Made by a program: the position numbers and the translations under genes. Below are positions 47,232-54,898 of a stretch of 64,000 nt of DNA, piece after piece. The first letter of the stretch is position 1. Each line of letters opens with the position of its first letter. The DNA is from Actinomycetota bacterium (GTDB taxonomy: Bacteria > Actinomycetota > Actinomycetes > Actinomycetales > Dermatophilaceae), in assembly GCA_020160805.1 (NCBI GenBank), contig JAIUPO010000011.1, forward strand, positions 54,865 through 118,864, read 5' to 3'. The notes below the pieces were generated by a model. It had not been told where the DNA came from, did not search any database, and worked only from the letters and a program-made list of their open reading frames with translations.

Positions 47232-47930
47232 GCCGTACAGCGCAAACGAGCGAACACGGCCGGAGGATCGTCCGTGGCGGGCTCCTTGAGCCCGGCGTGC
47301 GCGACCACCAGCAAGCCGTCGTCGAGGACGTAATGACTGATGAGGCCGTCCATGAACACCAGCGCTTGCTTGTTGAAGTCATCGGACTCGGCGGCCATCT
47401 GTTCAAGGGACTCGGCCAAGCCGTGGGAGACCGTCACCTTTGCTCCCCTGAGCGCGCGCACGAGCTTGGCCTCGGGGTTGCCGGAGACGCACAGCGCGTT
47501 CCCTGAGGCAACCATGCCCATGACCAATCGCAGGACTGCGGGAGTGTCGGGTCCGCGATCAACGAGGTCGCCGACGAAGACAGCCTGGCGTCCCTCGGGG
47601 TGAGTGGCGTCGACCGCTGCGGTGTCGTCGTAATGAATCACCCAACCGAGTCGGGCGAGCAGTGTGCGAAGTTCGGAGGCGCAACCGTGGATGCCGCCTA
47701 TGATGTCGAACGGCCCGTGGATGTCCTTGCGGTCATTCCACGGCTTCTTGCGGATGAGTTCGACAGCATCGATCTCGTCGGTGCCGCGCAGGAGGTGGAC
47801 GCGTCGAAAGCCCTCTTTGTTGAGTCACCGGAGTGATCGTTTGAGGTCGCGGTGCTGACGGGAGACGACATGGTTGGCAAAGTCACGGTCGCGCCGCTGC
47901 TTGTTGCGCTCCAGCGCGACGTCTTCACAG
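47232..47930 (-). pseudogene. remnant of polynucleotide kinase-phosphatase (Pnkp, bacterial RNA repair)
   Basis: Fragment covering the end of the kinase domain and the start of the metallophosphatase domain (LERNKQRRDRDF, GFRRVHLLRGTDEIDA, VFVGDLVDRGPDTPAVL, SHGLAESLEQMA, VVAHAGLKE). Damage: the first ~100 residues and the whole ligase half are missing; a TGA at 47825-47827 stands in frame; a one-base shift follows HAGLKE (RSFALYG continues in the next frame to about 47232). Metal motifs are changed: GDxHG reads GGIHG and GNHE reads GNPEA. Not functional. It directly follows the hen1 remnant. Confidence 0.75.
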
Positions 47931-48279
47931 GAATCGCGGAGTCGGCTAGGAACTGTTTGGCGTCGCATCGCCCACTGCGGGCGGTGGAGAACACGTCGGC
48001 CATCGCGACGCCAAGCAGCGATGAGGCGGCATAGGAACGGTCGTTGACGTACTGAGCCAGGCTGAAGTCCGGGGCGTCCTTGCGACGGGATCGAGCGAGC
48101 TTGATTGGGTCGATCTCCAGCATTAGGGCGGCCGTGCATCGCTCGCCGCTGGCTTCTGGGTAGAAAACCGTCGCCGTCCCAAAGGACTGCGTGAACTCCT
48201 GCACGCGGTCGGGGTGCTTGTGCAGGAGGTAGCCGAGGTCGGTCGCCGGCTGGTGGGTGGTCGTGACGGTCAGAAGCAC
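47929..48279 (-). pseudogene. remnant of Hen1 3'-RNA ribose 2'-O-methyltransferase (N-terminal part)
   Basis: From a GTG at 48279, 117 residues match the N-terminal domain of bacterial Hen1 (LLTVTTTHQPATDLGYLLHK, FYPEASGERCTAALMLE, YVNDRSYAASSLLGVAM, then GRCDAKQFLADSAIP). The methyltransferase half (about 350 residues) is gone: at about 47930 the sequence passes directly into Pnkp. Hen1 and Pnkp normally form an operon that repairs and 2'-O-methylates cleaved tRNA. Family assignment is from memory of the N-terminal pattern. Confidence 0.72.
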
Positions 48280-48399
48280 CCGACAAGTCTGCCGTAGCGG
48301 CCCGATCTGTTCCCGGGAGTTTCGGTCTGGATGGCGGCCGGCGGCACCGTGTGCCTCACAGCGACGTACGAGCGCCCCATCGATCGCCGGGCAAACGTC

Positions 48400-48433
48400 A
48401 AGGGCCCGGATCTCGTGGGAGATCCGGACCCTT
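48400..48433 (-). terminator. terminator downstream of the tRNA 3' part
   Basis: A 15-bp stem with one mismatch (AAGGGCCCGGATCTC / GAGATCCGGACCCTT) and a 4-nt loop, 15 nt beyond the CCA end of the tRNA fragment on the minus strand. It indicates that a real tRNA transcription unit existed here. Confidence 0.7.
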
Positions 48434-48447
48434 CGGCGCTGACGCGT

Positions 48448-48485
48448 TGGTAGCGGGGGCAGGATTTGAACCTGCGACCTCCGGG
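48448..48485 (-). tRNA. 3' part of a tRNA gene (probable attachment-site half)
   Basis: On the minus strand: variable loop AGGTC, T stem-loop GCAGG-TTCAAAT-CCTGC, acceptor strand CCCCGCT, discriminator A and encoded CCA. Upstream of CCCGG the sequence no longer forms an anticodon arm, D arm or 5' acceptor strand, so it is not a complete tRNA. The acceptor end resembles elongator tRNA-Met, but identity is uncertain. The 3' ends of tRNA genes are the classical targets of tyrosine integrases, and foreign DNA begins right of this point. Confidence 0.65.
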
Positions 48486-48859
48486 ACGATCTGGTCCGTT
48501 TTCCGCTACTTCGGAATGTCTTTGGTCAACTCCGGTTGACTCGATCTACACGGAGATCGGCTGGCTGCCGATGTCGCCACTGTACCGGTTGTCTCGGGTC
48601 ACCTCGGCCTTGCTCGCGCCGTACGTGATGGGATTTCGATGGCCACTCTCGGCCGGGAGTTCGCATGGCGAGACTCGCCGGAAGAATTTTCATCGCTGGT
48701 TGTCACCGGTTGTCCTCGGTTGGATCGCACCGTCTTCGACCAGTTCGGAGTCGACGATGACGGGCCGGATTCGGTGGTTGACATCGGCTCCGACCAGGCG
48801 CACCTTCGATGGGTGGACACCCACGATGTCATCGCCTCCCTGACTCCGGTCGGGGCGGA

Positions 48860-49136
48860 CGGTCCCGCCGAATCAGCGGGACCGGTGGCGACCTCGTCGA
48901 AAGTCCACGGTGCCGGTGACGCACCGGCACCAGCGGTGGTGGTGACTCCCCACCACCGTGACGACCTGCTCGGTGTCCCTGCGTCGGCTGCACCCTCGAC
49001 GGTGCCAGGGACTCCCCGGCACCGGTCCCGGCTCCGGGCCGGAACGGTGTTTCCGCAGGTCGCGCCGGTGGTGCTGAATCAGCACCACCGGTCGTGATCG
49101 TGCAGGTCGCACGGTCCCGCACCGGGTACGGGACCG
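48860..49136. repeat. array of six GC-rich hairpins of unknown function
   Basis: Six inverted repeats in 277 bp: 48860-48884 (arm CGGTCCCGC, 9 bp), 48909-48931 (GGTGCCGGTG, 10 bp, 3-nt loop), 48934-48958 (CGGTGGTGG, 9 bp), 49000-49024 (CGGTGCCAGGG, one mismatch), 49065-49091 (CCGGTGGTGCTGA, 13 bp, 1-nt centre) and 49112-49136 (CGGTCCCG, 8 bp). Arms recur in pairs: GGTCCC in 1 and 6, GGTGCC in 2 and 4, GGTGGT in 3 and 5. GAATCA is at the tip of 1 and 5, GACTCC at the tip of 3 and 4. No convincing gene lies between 48490 and 49164. The array begins 29 nt after the last stop of the defence operon. Confidence 0.8.
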
Positions 49137-49164
49137 GCCAGTCGCGATCAGCAGATTGGGGTCG

Positions 49165-49629
49165 TCACGTCGCAAAGGCCGCCCCACAGACGAGGCAGTA
49201 CAGAGATCCGGCATGGCCCTCCGGCACCTTAACCGGCTCGTAGGCGTGGCATGGCGACGCGACAATAACCATGTCGTCTGGCTCAGTCATCGGGTCAGGC
49301 TGCGGAGCGACGTTCATCCGCCCGATGCGCTTAACCTTCACATGCTTGGACGGCAAGCCGCGGAACACTCGGTCGAGTTCGTCATCGACGACCTGCGCAA
49401 CCATCGGCCCGGACGCCTGCTCAATGAAGTCGAGTTGAGCTTGCGTAAACCACGAGTCCGTTCCCGCCGGCTGGCCGCACAGCGGGCAGGTGTAGGCCGC
49501 AGGCTCGTCGGCTGCCTCGGCCTCCTCATTGGCTGGGCCGTGATGCCACTTGAACTCCTGCACGCAGTTCGGACACTCCCGTCGCAGGAAACCGTCGCTG
49601 TCGAGCGGCAGGCTCACCTGAAAGTTCAT
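49165..49629 (-). CDS. zinc-ribbon protein at the end of the defence operon
   Basis: A 154-residue soluble protein I cannot assign to a named family. It has two Cys-pair units: CPNC (residues ~19-22) with CPLC (~48-51), a classical zinc ribbon, and a C-terminal pair CHAYEP ... YCLVCGAAF that could form a second site. The middle is helical. It starts 2 nt after the TIR gene stop, so it is co-translated with it. A role as partner, sensor or regulator of the TIR protein is inference. Confidence 0.75.
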   Translation of the reverse strand: MNFQVSLPLDSDGFLRRECPNCVQEFKWHHGPANEEAEAADEPAAYTCPLCGQPAGTDSWFTQAQLDFIEQASGPMVAQVVDDELDRVFRGLPSKHVKVKRIGRMNVAPQPDPMTEPDDMVIVASPCHAYEPVKVPEGHAGSLYCLVCGAAFAT

Positions 49630-49631
49630 CG

Positions 49632-50510
49632 CTAGTCTCCGCTCACGAACTCTTCTTGCCGGATCTCGGTGCCGTCAGCGGTCTTGGCGCGAAGCGTGAC
49701 GGTGAAGTATGGCGCGTGGCCGTGGCCAAGCGACTTGGTGCGTAGAGCGCGGACAGACTTCCCTGGCGGGAGCTTCGGAACCGGAAACCCATCCTCAGCG
49801 CGTGCGATCAGACCTTCCGACGTCGGACCCTCGATCTCCAGATCGTAGACATCTCCTGGCCCGTGATTGGTGATCACGATGGCGTCCATTTGTCGCGAAC
49901 CGTTGCGCTGCAGGCTCGCGGTCAGCCGCGGCCGACCTGAAGCCGCCGAACTCGGCAACTTCCTACCGAGCGGCAGCCCACCGCCAGGCGGGACGGGCGG
50001 CGTGAGGTCACCGGCATCGTGCCAGTCAGAGCCCACCAGTTGCACGGCGCAGCCGGCGGTCTCGAGGCGCCGGGCAAGTTCCTGACGCTTCGCCAGCGAA
50101 CCATCCAGCCGCACCACGTGCCGGCCATGAATGTCGCTGAAGGACTTCACCTTGCCGAGCTCGACGATGACCGTGCGATCCGCATCGCGGCCCATCGCCA
50201 TGCCCGCCTCGAACAGGACGTTTGGGCGCGGCTGCATCTGGGGTGAGGTCTCTGGATCTTCCGGATACGTGAGCGACTCGTGGAGGTATGCAACATCGTC
50301 GGGAGTCTGTAGCACCACGACCGCCTGTGCGGCACCGAAGGCGGCGTCGAGGACATCGCCGATATAAGGCGACCCCTGACCCGTCATGCGGATCGCTTCC
50401 GACCACTCGATTGGGTCCAGCCCAATCGATCTCAGGAAGTCGAACAGCCCACGTCGCGCCGACTCGTTGCGGCCGTGCACAACGAATACCTTGCGCTGAT
50501 CGATACTCAC
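49632..50510 (-). CDS. TIR-domain (PCTIR/CAP12-like) effector protein
   Basis: A 292-residue protein. Residues ~5-150 match the TIR-like domain found in Pycsar/CBASS effectors: KVFVVHGRNESARRGLFDFL, QAVVVLQTPDDVAYL, and RPNVLFEAGMAMGRD, whose Glu is the expected NADase catalytic residue. Residues ~185-292 form a beta-rich domain (AIVITNHGPGDVYDLEIEG) without a clear match. Known relatives destroy NAD to stop infected cells; that activity is inferred here. Its GTG overlaps the hsdR stop (GTGA), so it is translationally tied to the restriction subunit. Confidence 0.85.
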   Translation of the reverse strand: MSIDQRKVFVVHGRNESARRGLFDFLRSIGLDPIEWSEAIRMTGQGSPYIGDVLDAAFGAAQAVVVLQTPDDVAYLHESLTYPEDPETSPQMQPRPNVLFEAGMAMGRDADRTVIVELGKVKSFSDIHGRHVVRLDGSLAKRQELARRLETAGCAVQLVGSDWHDAGDLTPPVPPGGGLPLGRKLPSSAASGRPRLTASLQRNGSRQMDAIVITNHGPGDVYDLEIEGPTSEGLIARAEDGFPVPKLPPGKSVRALRTKSLGHGHAPYFTVTLRAKTADGTEIRQEEFVSGD

Positions 50511-53437
50511 GCGGACTCCCCGTAGGTCGAGCGGAAGACAGCGTCGGAGAGCCACTTCTTGAAGCTGTCGTTGTCGCTGAACTGCTTGAACAGCTCGGTG
50601 TCGTCGGCAACGAGCGAAAGCATCACGCGGGCGAGCGCACGGTCGTGCTCAACCCGGGCGTTGGCCGGGTCGTTGTTCTTCTTGGCGTTCTGGTAGGCCG
50701 TGTCCTCAGCGACCTTGCGCGGGATCTCCTCGGTGATGAGCCGCTGCACGCGGTCGGCGTCGGTCCACGAGATGTTCCCGAATAGATCGTTGAATGCCTG
50801 GAGGATCGACGACAGCCGCTCCAGTTCGGGTTCGTTGATGTGTCCTCCACCCGAAGCTGGCACTGGGTCTACGACCCCGTCCTCGTCGTGGAGCGCGATC
50901 TTCATGGCCGCGCCCTTCTCGACGCGGTACGACTCCATGTCGATGGTCTCCAAGATGCCGGCCGCGAGATCGTCCTCCTTCGGCGCCGGCAGCTTGGGCA
51001 CGAGGTTGTCGAGGAAGATCGACAGCTTCTCCCACGCGGGCACGCCGAATGGCATCACGCTCGAGAGGAAGTTGTAGGTCCGCAGGAATGCCTTGGCCAG
51101 GCCCTTGAAGGCGACTTGGTCGTCTTCCTCCGGCATCTCGATGTATTCCGCGACGCAGCGATCGAGGATCGGGTCGAGCTGGTCGCGGTCCACGCCAGCG
51201 AGGAACAGCCGAACGAACTCGTCGACGCTCTCCTGGACGTAGACCCCGAAGTCGTTGAGGTCGGCGACGAGGTCGTGCAGCTTGTTCGGATCTGTTTCCT
51301 GGCTGAGCACCGTCGTCCGGTAGTACGGCTCGAACGCCCGCTCGATGTCCTCTGCATCGTTGGCGAAGTCCAGGACGAAGGCGTCGTGCTTGGCCGGGTG
51401 CGCGCGGTTGAGCCGCGACAGCGTCTGCACGGCCTTCACGCCCGACAGCGTCTTGTCGACATACATCGTGTGCAGAAGAGGTTCGTCGTAGCCGGTCTGG
51501 AACTTGTCGGCTACGACGAGCAGGCGATATGGATCGTCCTGGATGCGGTCAGCGATGTCCTTCAATGGGAAGCCGTTCAGGCTGGCTTCAGTGACCTTGT
51601 TGCCCTTGTACTCGTGCTCACCGGAGAACGCCACTATCGCCTTGTAGGGACTCTTGCGTTCGGCGAGGTATGCGCTGATTGCGTGGAAGTACTCGATGCA
51701 GCGGGCGATGCCGGCGGTGACCACCATCCCTCTGGCCTGACCGCCGATCTTCTGCCGCGACAGCACCTGGCTGTGGAAGTGATCGACCATGATCTCGGCC
51801 TTGAGCTTGATGGCGTGCTCGTTGCCCTCGACGAAGGCCCGCAGCTTCTTCGAGGCTCGCTTGGCGTCGAACTCCGGGTCGTCCTCGACGGTCTTCATCA
51901 GCTTGTAGTAGCTCTGGACCGGCGTGAAGTTGGCCAGCACGTCAACGATGAAGCCTTCCTGGGTTGCCTGCTTCATCGTGTAACTGTGGAACGGCCGGTA
52001 CGACGTGCCGTCCGCGCCGGCGTACGGCTCGCCGAACATCTGGAGGGTCTTGTTCTTCGGAGTGGCAGTAAACGCGAAGTAGCTCGCGTTCGTCAGCATC
52101 TTCTTCGCCTCGATGATCCGGTTGATCTGGTCTTCAACCGTCTCGTCGTCCCCATCGGCTCCGGCCTCGCCGAGTGCCTGAGCCACCGCGGCGGCGGTCT
52201 TGCCGCCCTGGCTGGAGTGAGCCTCGTCGATGATGATGGCGAACTTGTTGCCCCGGTGGTCGGCGCCGATGTCGTCGAGGATGTAGGGGAACTTCTGGAC
52301 GGTCGTGATGATGATCTTGCGGCCGGCCTCGATCGCCTTGCGCAGGTCGCCAGAGCGCTCGGCGTGTACCACCGTTGAGCCGACCTGCATGAAGGACTTG
52401 ATCGTTGCCTTGAGTTGGCCGTCCAGAATGACCCGGTCGGTGACGACGATGATCGAATCGAAAGCGTTGCCGCCGTCGTGCTTGATCTCGGTCAACTGGT
52501 GCGCCAGCCAGGCAATCGAGTTGGACTTCCCGGAACCGGCTGAGTGCTGGATCAGGTAGCGACGTCCAGCACCGTTCACCTCGACGTCGGCGAGAAGCTT
52601 CCGTACGACGTCGAGTTGGTGGTAGCGCGGAAAGATTTGTGCCGAGGTCTTACGGCCAGACCGCTCGTTCTTTGAGCTAACGATCTGGGCGTAGTTCTCG
52701 ACAACGTTGGCGAGGCTCGCCGGCGCGAGAATCTCACGCCACAGGTAGTCCGTCTTGAGGCCGTCAGGGTTGGGCGGGTTGCCGGCTCCGTCGTTCCAGC
52801 CCTTGTCGAACGGCAGAAACCACGATTGCTTGCCCTTCAGGTGTGTGCAGAACCTGGCTTGCTGGTCGTCGAGGGCGAAGTGGGCGATGCAGCGCCCGAA
52901 CTGAAAGATCAACTCCCGCGGGTCGCGATCCCGCTTGTATTGATCCACCGCGTCATCGAACGTCTGCTTCGTGATGTTGTTCTTCAACTCGAACGTGAAG
53001 ACCGGGAGTCCGTTGATCGACGCGACCAGGTCGAGGGAAAGGCCCTTCTCACCCGGGCTGTAGTGCACCTGGCGCGAGACGGTGAAGCGGTTCTCGGCGA
53101 ACAGCGCAGCAGCCTTGGGATTGCCGATCGAGGCAGTCGGAAAGAAGAAGTCGACGTGGTGCTGGTTGTGCCCGATCCCCTTTCGCAGCACCTCTACAAC
53201 GCCGCGCTTGGTGACCTCGCCCTGCACTCGAGAGAGGAATGCATGCCGCGTGGGCGACTCGGCGTGCAGCGACAATGCATCGACCAGATGTGGCTGTGTT
53301 GCCTCGATGAACGAGACGAGTTGCGGCAGATCCAGCGCATACGCCGACTCGTAGTCCGTCGACGCACCTTCCTGCCAGCCGCCCTCGACCATCTGTTTGA
53401 CGATCAGGGCTTCGAGGCTCTCCTCATTGAGCCGCAT
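50507..53437 (-). CDS. hsdR: type I restriction enzyme, endonuclease/translocase subunit R
   Basis: A 976-residue HsdR. The N-terminal nuclease has the D...E-x-K motif in DLVASINGLPVFTFELKN; the translocase has Walker A HSAGSGKSNS, DEAH box IIIDEAHSSQ and a later motif QTGYDEPLLHTMYVDK; the C-terminus is helical for docking to HsdM/S. It cuts unmodified DNA after translocation. The start lies 1 nt after the antitoxin gene stop and its end overlaps the TIR start. All motifs look intact. Confidence 0.95.
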   Translation of the reverse strand: MRLNEESLEALIVKQMVEGGWQEGASTDYESAYALDLPQLVSFIEATQPHLVDALSLHAESPTRHAFLSRVQGEVTKRGVVEVLRKGIGHNQHHVDFFFPTASIGNPKAAALFAENRFTVSRQVHYSPGEKGLSLDLVASINGLPVFTFELKNNITKQTFDDAVDQYKRDRDPRELIFQFGRCIAHFALDDQQARFCTHLKGKQSWFLPFDKGWNDGAGNPPNPDGLKTDYLWREILAPASLANVVENYAQIVSSKNERSGRKTSAQIFPRYHQLDVVRKLLADVEVNGAGRRYLIQHSAGSGKSNSIAWLAHQLTEIKHDGGNAFDSIIVVTDRVILDGQLKATIKSFMQVGSTVVHAERSGDLRKAIEAGRKIIITTVQKFPYILDDIGADHRGNKFAIIIDEAHSSQGGKTAAAVAQALGEAGADGDDETVEDQINRIIEAKKMLTNASYFAFTATPKNKTLQMFGEPYAGADGTSYRPFHSYTMKQATQEGFIVDVLANFTPVQSYYKLMKTVEDDPEFDAKRASKKLRAFVEGNEHAIKLKAEIMVDHFHSQVLSRQKIGGQARGMVVTAGIARCIEYFHAISAYLAERKSPYKAIVAFSGEHEYKGNKVTEASLNGFPLKDIADRIQDDPYRLLVVADKFQTGYDEPLLHTMYVDKTLSGVKAVQTLSRLNRAHPAKHDAFVLDFANDAEDIERAFEPYYRTTVLSQETDPNKLHDLVADLNDFGVYVQESVDEFVRLFLAGVDRDQLDPILDRCVAEYIEMPEEDDQVAFKGLAKAFLRTYNFLSSVMPFGVPAWEKLSIFLDNLVPKLPAPKEDDLAAGILETIDMESYRVEKGAAMKIALHDEDGVVDPVPASGGGHINEPELERLSSILQAFNDLFGNISWTDADRVQRLITEEIPRKVAEDTAYQNAKKNNDPANARVEHDRALARVMLSLVADDTELFKQFSDNDSFKKWLSDAVFRSTYGESA

Positions 53438-53438
53438 G

Positions 53439-54509
53439 TCAGCCTCGGCCTTCTGCTGGGATCCACTCGAACTTGCGCTTCAGCTCGTGACCCCAGGCGT
53501 AGTCCTTGGTCTCGCGCTGGGCTCTGCCGAGCACGATGCTCGGAGCGATGCCGAGTTCGTCGGCCAGTGCGCGAACGCCGGCGATGTCGCGCGTGGCAGG
53601 CACAAGGTGCGCGACGCCGGCGGGGATGAGGAGTTCAGAGGCGAAGTCGTTGGCTTCCGCCTCGACCTGGCTCTTCTCTCCGTTGAGGTAGAGCTCCTTG
53701 TCGCCGTGCAGCAGCACGTGCCCGAGCTCGTGGAAGAGCGTGAACCAGAGCTGGTCGTCGCTCTTCCACAGCAGGGAGAGCTGGATGACCGGAGTGCCGT
53801 TGAGCCATCGGGTCGCGCCGTGGATCCCGAGCCCCGGAACCGGCGGGATGAAGCAGAGCACGACGCCGACCTCGCGCAGCTTGTCGATCGCCTCGGAGAT
53901 GGCAGCCATGGGTTCGTCGCGAGTCAGCGCGCGCAGCTCGGAGACAACCCGCTCAAGACCGACGCGGTCGAACCCCGGTACGTCGCTCAACCCGTAGTGG
54001 TGACGCTCCGCCAGGGCGAGCCAGGTTGCGAGCGCCAGTGCGTCCTTGCGACCAACTGCGGCGCGTCGATACGCCACGCTGCCTTGTGACCAGGTGGCCC
54101 AGAAGGCTTCGATGCTCGCGACTCCCAGCAGTGACAACAGTTGACGCACGGTCGCTGCGTGGTCACGAGCCGAGGCCGTGATGAACCCGAACTTGCGCAG
54201 GTAGGCCAAGGGGAAAGCCTTGGCCTCTTTGTATTGGTCAGCCAGATCTTCGTTGGCCGTGTGACTCGCGAGTTGGCCGCGATAGTTGGTCTCGTAGAGG
54301 TTCCAGATACGAGCTGGGATGCCTGTCACGGATTCCAGGGCGAGAGCCATCGGGTGCGACAGCGGAGCCTTGCCACTGAGGAGCTCGCTCACATGCTTGG
54401 GCGTGACACCGAGCCGACGAGCAAGCTCGGCGGCGTTGATGCCTTCGTCCTCCATCCACTCGACGATGTGGTCGCCGGTGGTGACGACGTAGTTGAGTGT
54501 TGCGGTCAT
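53439..54509 (-). CDS. XRE-family antitoxin fused to an ImmA/IrrE-type metalloprotease
   Basis: A 356-residue HigA-like protein. Residues ~12-70 are a helix-turn-helix (EGINAAELARRLGVTPKHVSELLSG as parts); residues ~215-320 are an ImmA/IrrE domain with the zinc motif FHELGHVLLHG and the third ligand region EAEANDFASELL. It would repress its own promoter and neutralise the toxin upstream; the protease domain suggests signal-dependent cleavage of itself or of a repressor. It sits between the toxin gene (31 nt) and hsdR (1 nt). Confidence 0.88.
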   Translation of the reverse strand: MTATLNYVVTTGDHIVEWMEDEGINAAELARRLGVTPKHVSELLSGKAPLSHPMALALESVTGIPARIWNLYETNYRGQLASHTANEDLADQYKEAKAFPLAYLRKFGFITASARDHAATVRQLLSLLGVASIEAFWATWSQGSVAYRRAAVGRKDALALATWLALAERHHYGLSDVPGFDRVGLERVVSELRALTRDEPMAAISEAIDKLREVGVVLCFIPPVPGLGIHGATRWLNGTPVIQLSLLWKSDDQLWFTLFHELGHVLLHGDKELYLNGEKSQVEAEANDFASELLIPAGVAHLVPATRDIAGVRALADELGIAPSIVLGRAQRETKDYAWGHELKRKFEWIPAEGRG

Positions 54510-54540
54510 GGTCTGCTCCTCTCTGTCCTTCTGACTGCCA

Positions 54541-54837
54541 CTAGTGGTAGTCCACGATCTCGACGACGAGAACGGTGACCTCTTCGCCCTCCGCGCCCGG
54601 CTCGACGATCAGTCGCCAGTTGCCGGTCAGTCTCGCCGACCACTGGCCCGCCCTGTCGGCTTTCAGTTCTTCCCACTTGCCGGTCATTTGGAGGAGATCA
54701 GCCATCTTCTCCGCGGCGCGCAGGTCATCGAGGCGAAGCTGCAGCTTCTTGGCCCGCTCGGCACCCAGCGACTTCTGCATCCGACGCGCGTCGGTGCAGG
54801 TCCTCTCCAGGTCGCGGGTCGCGTAGCTCAACTTCAC
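54541..54837 (-). CDS. RelE/HigB-type toxin
   Basis: A 98-residue basic protein of the HigB/RelE mRNA-interferase superfamily (plasmid maintenance killer type): MKLSYATRDLERTC start, a central helix pair, then the typical strand WSARLTGNWRLIVEPG and C-terminal VEIVDYH. It probably cleaves mRNA at the ribosome. The GTG at 54837 has a -10 box 6 nt before it, and a dyad overlaps that box. The toxin-first order (toxin then XRE antitoxin) is the HigBA arrangement. Confidence 0.85.
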   Translation of the reverse strand: MKLSYATRDLERTCTDARRMQKSLGAERAKKLQLRLDDLRAAEKMADLLQMTGKWEELKADRAGQWSARLTGNWRLIVEPGAEGEEVTVLVVEIVDYH

Positions 54838-54843
54838 GGCTTG

Positions 54844-54863
54844 ATGTTACCCGAATCGTAACA
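54844..54863 (-). promoter_or_regulatory. toxin-antitoxin promoter and operator inside the R-M operon
   Basis: On the minus strand TAACAT (54849-54844) is a -10 box 6 nt before the toxin GTG, a leaderless arrangement. It overlaps the perfect dyad TGTTAC-7 bp-GTAACA (54845-54863), a likely operator for the XRE antitoxin. So the pair can be transcribed independently of the hsd genes. Confidence 0.55.
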
Positions 54864-54898
54864 CTGACATGCGACGGAACCGGTCGCGGCGAGTCGCG

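Noticed and set aside
48448..48520. Complete tRNA gene
   Set aside because: Only T arm, variable loop and acceptor 3' strand are present; no 5' acceptor strand, D arm or proper anticodon stem can be folded.
48639..49097. Open frame of 152 codons over the hairpin array
   Set aside because: No recognisable domain, composition dictated by the GC-rich palindromes, no convincing start context, and both strands are open here for the same reason.
48860..49136. CRISPR array or retron RNA
   Set aside because: The hairpin arms are not identical repeats, spacing is irregular, and there is no cas gene or reverse transcriptase in the window.
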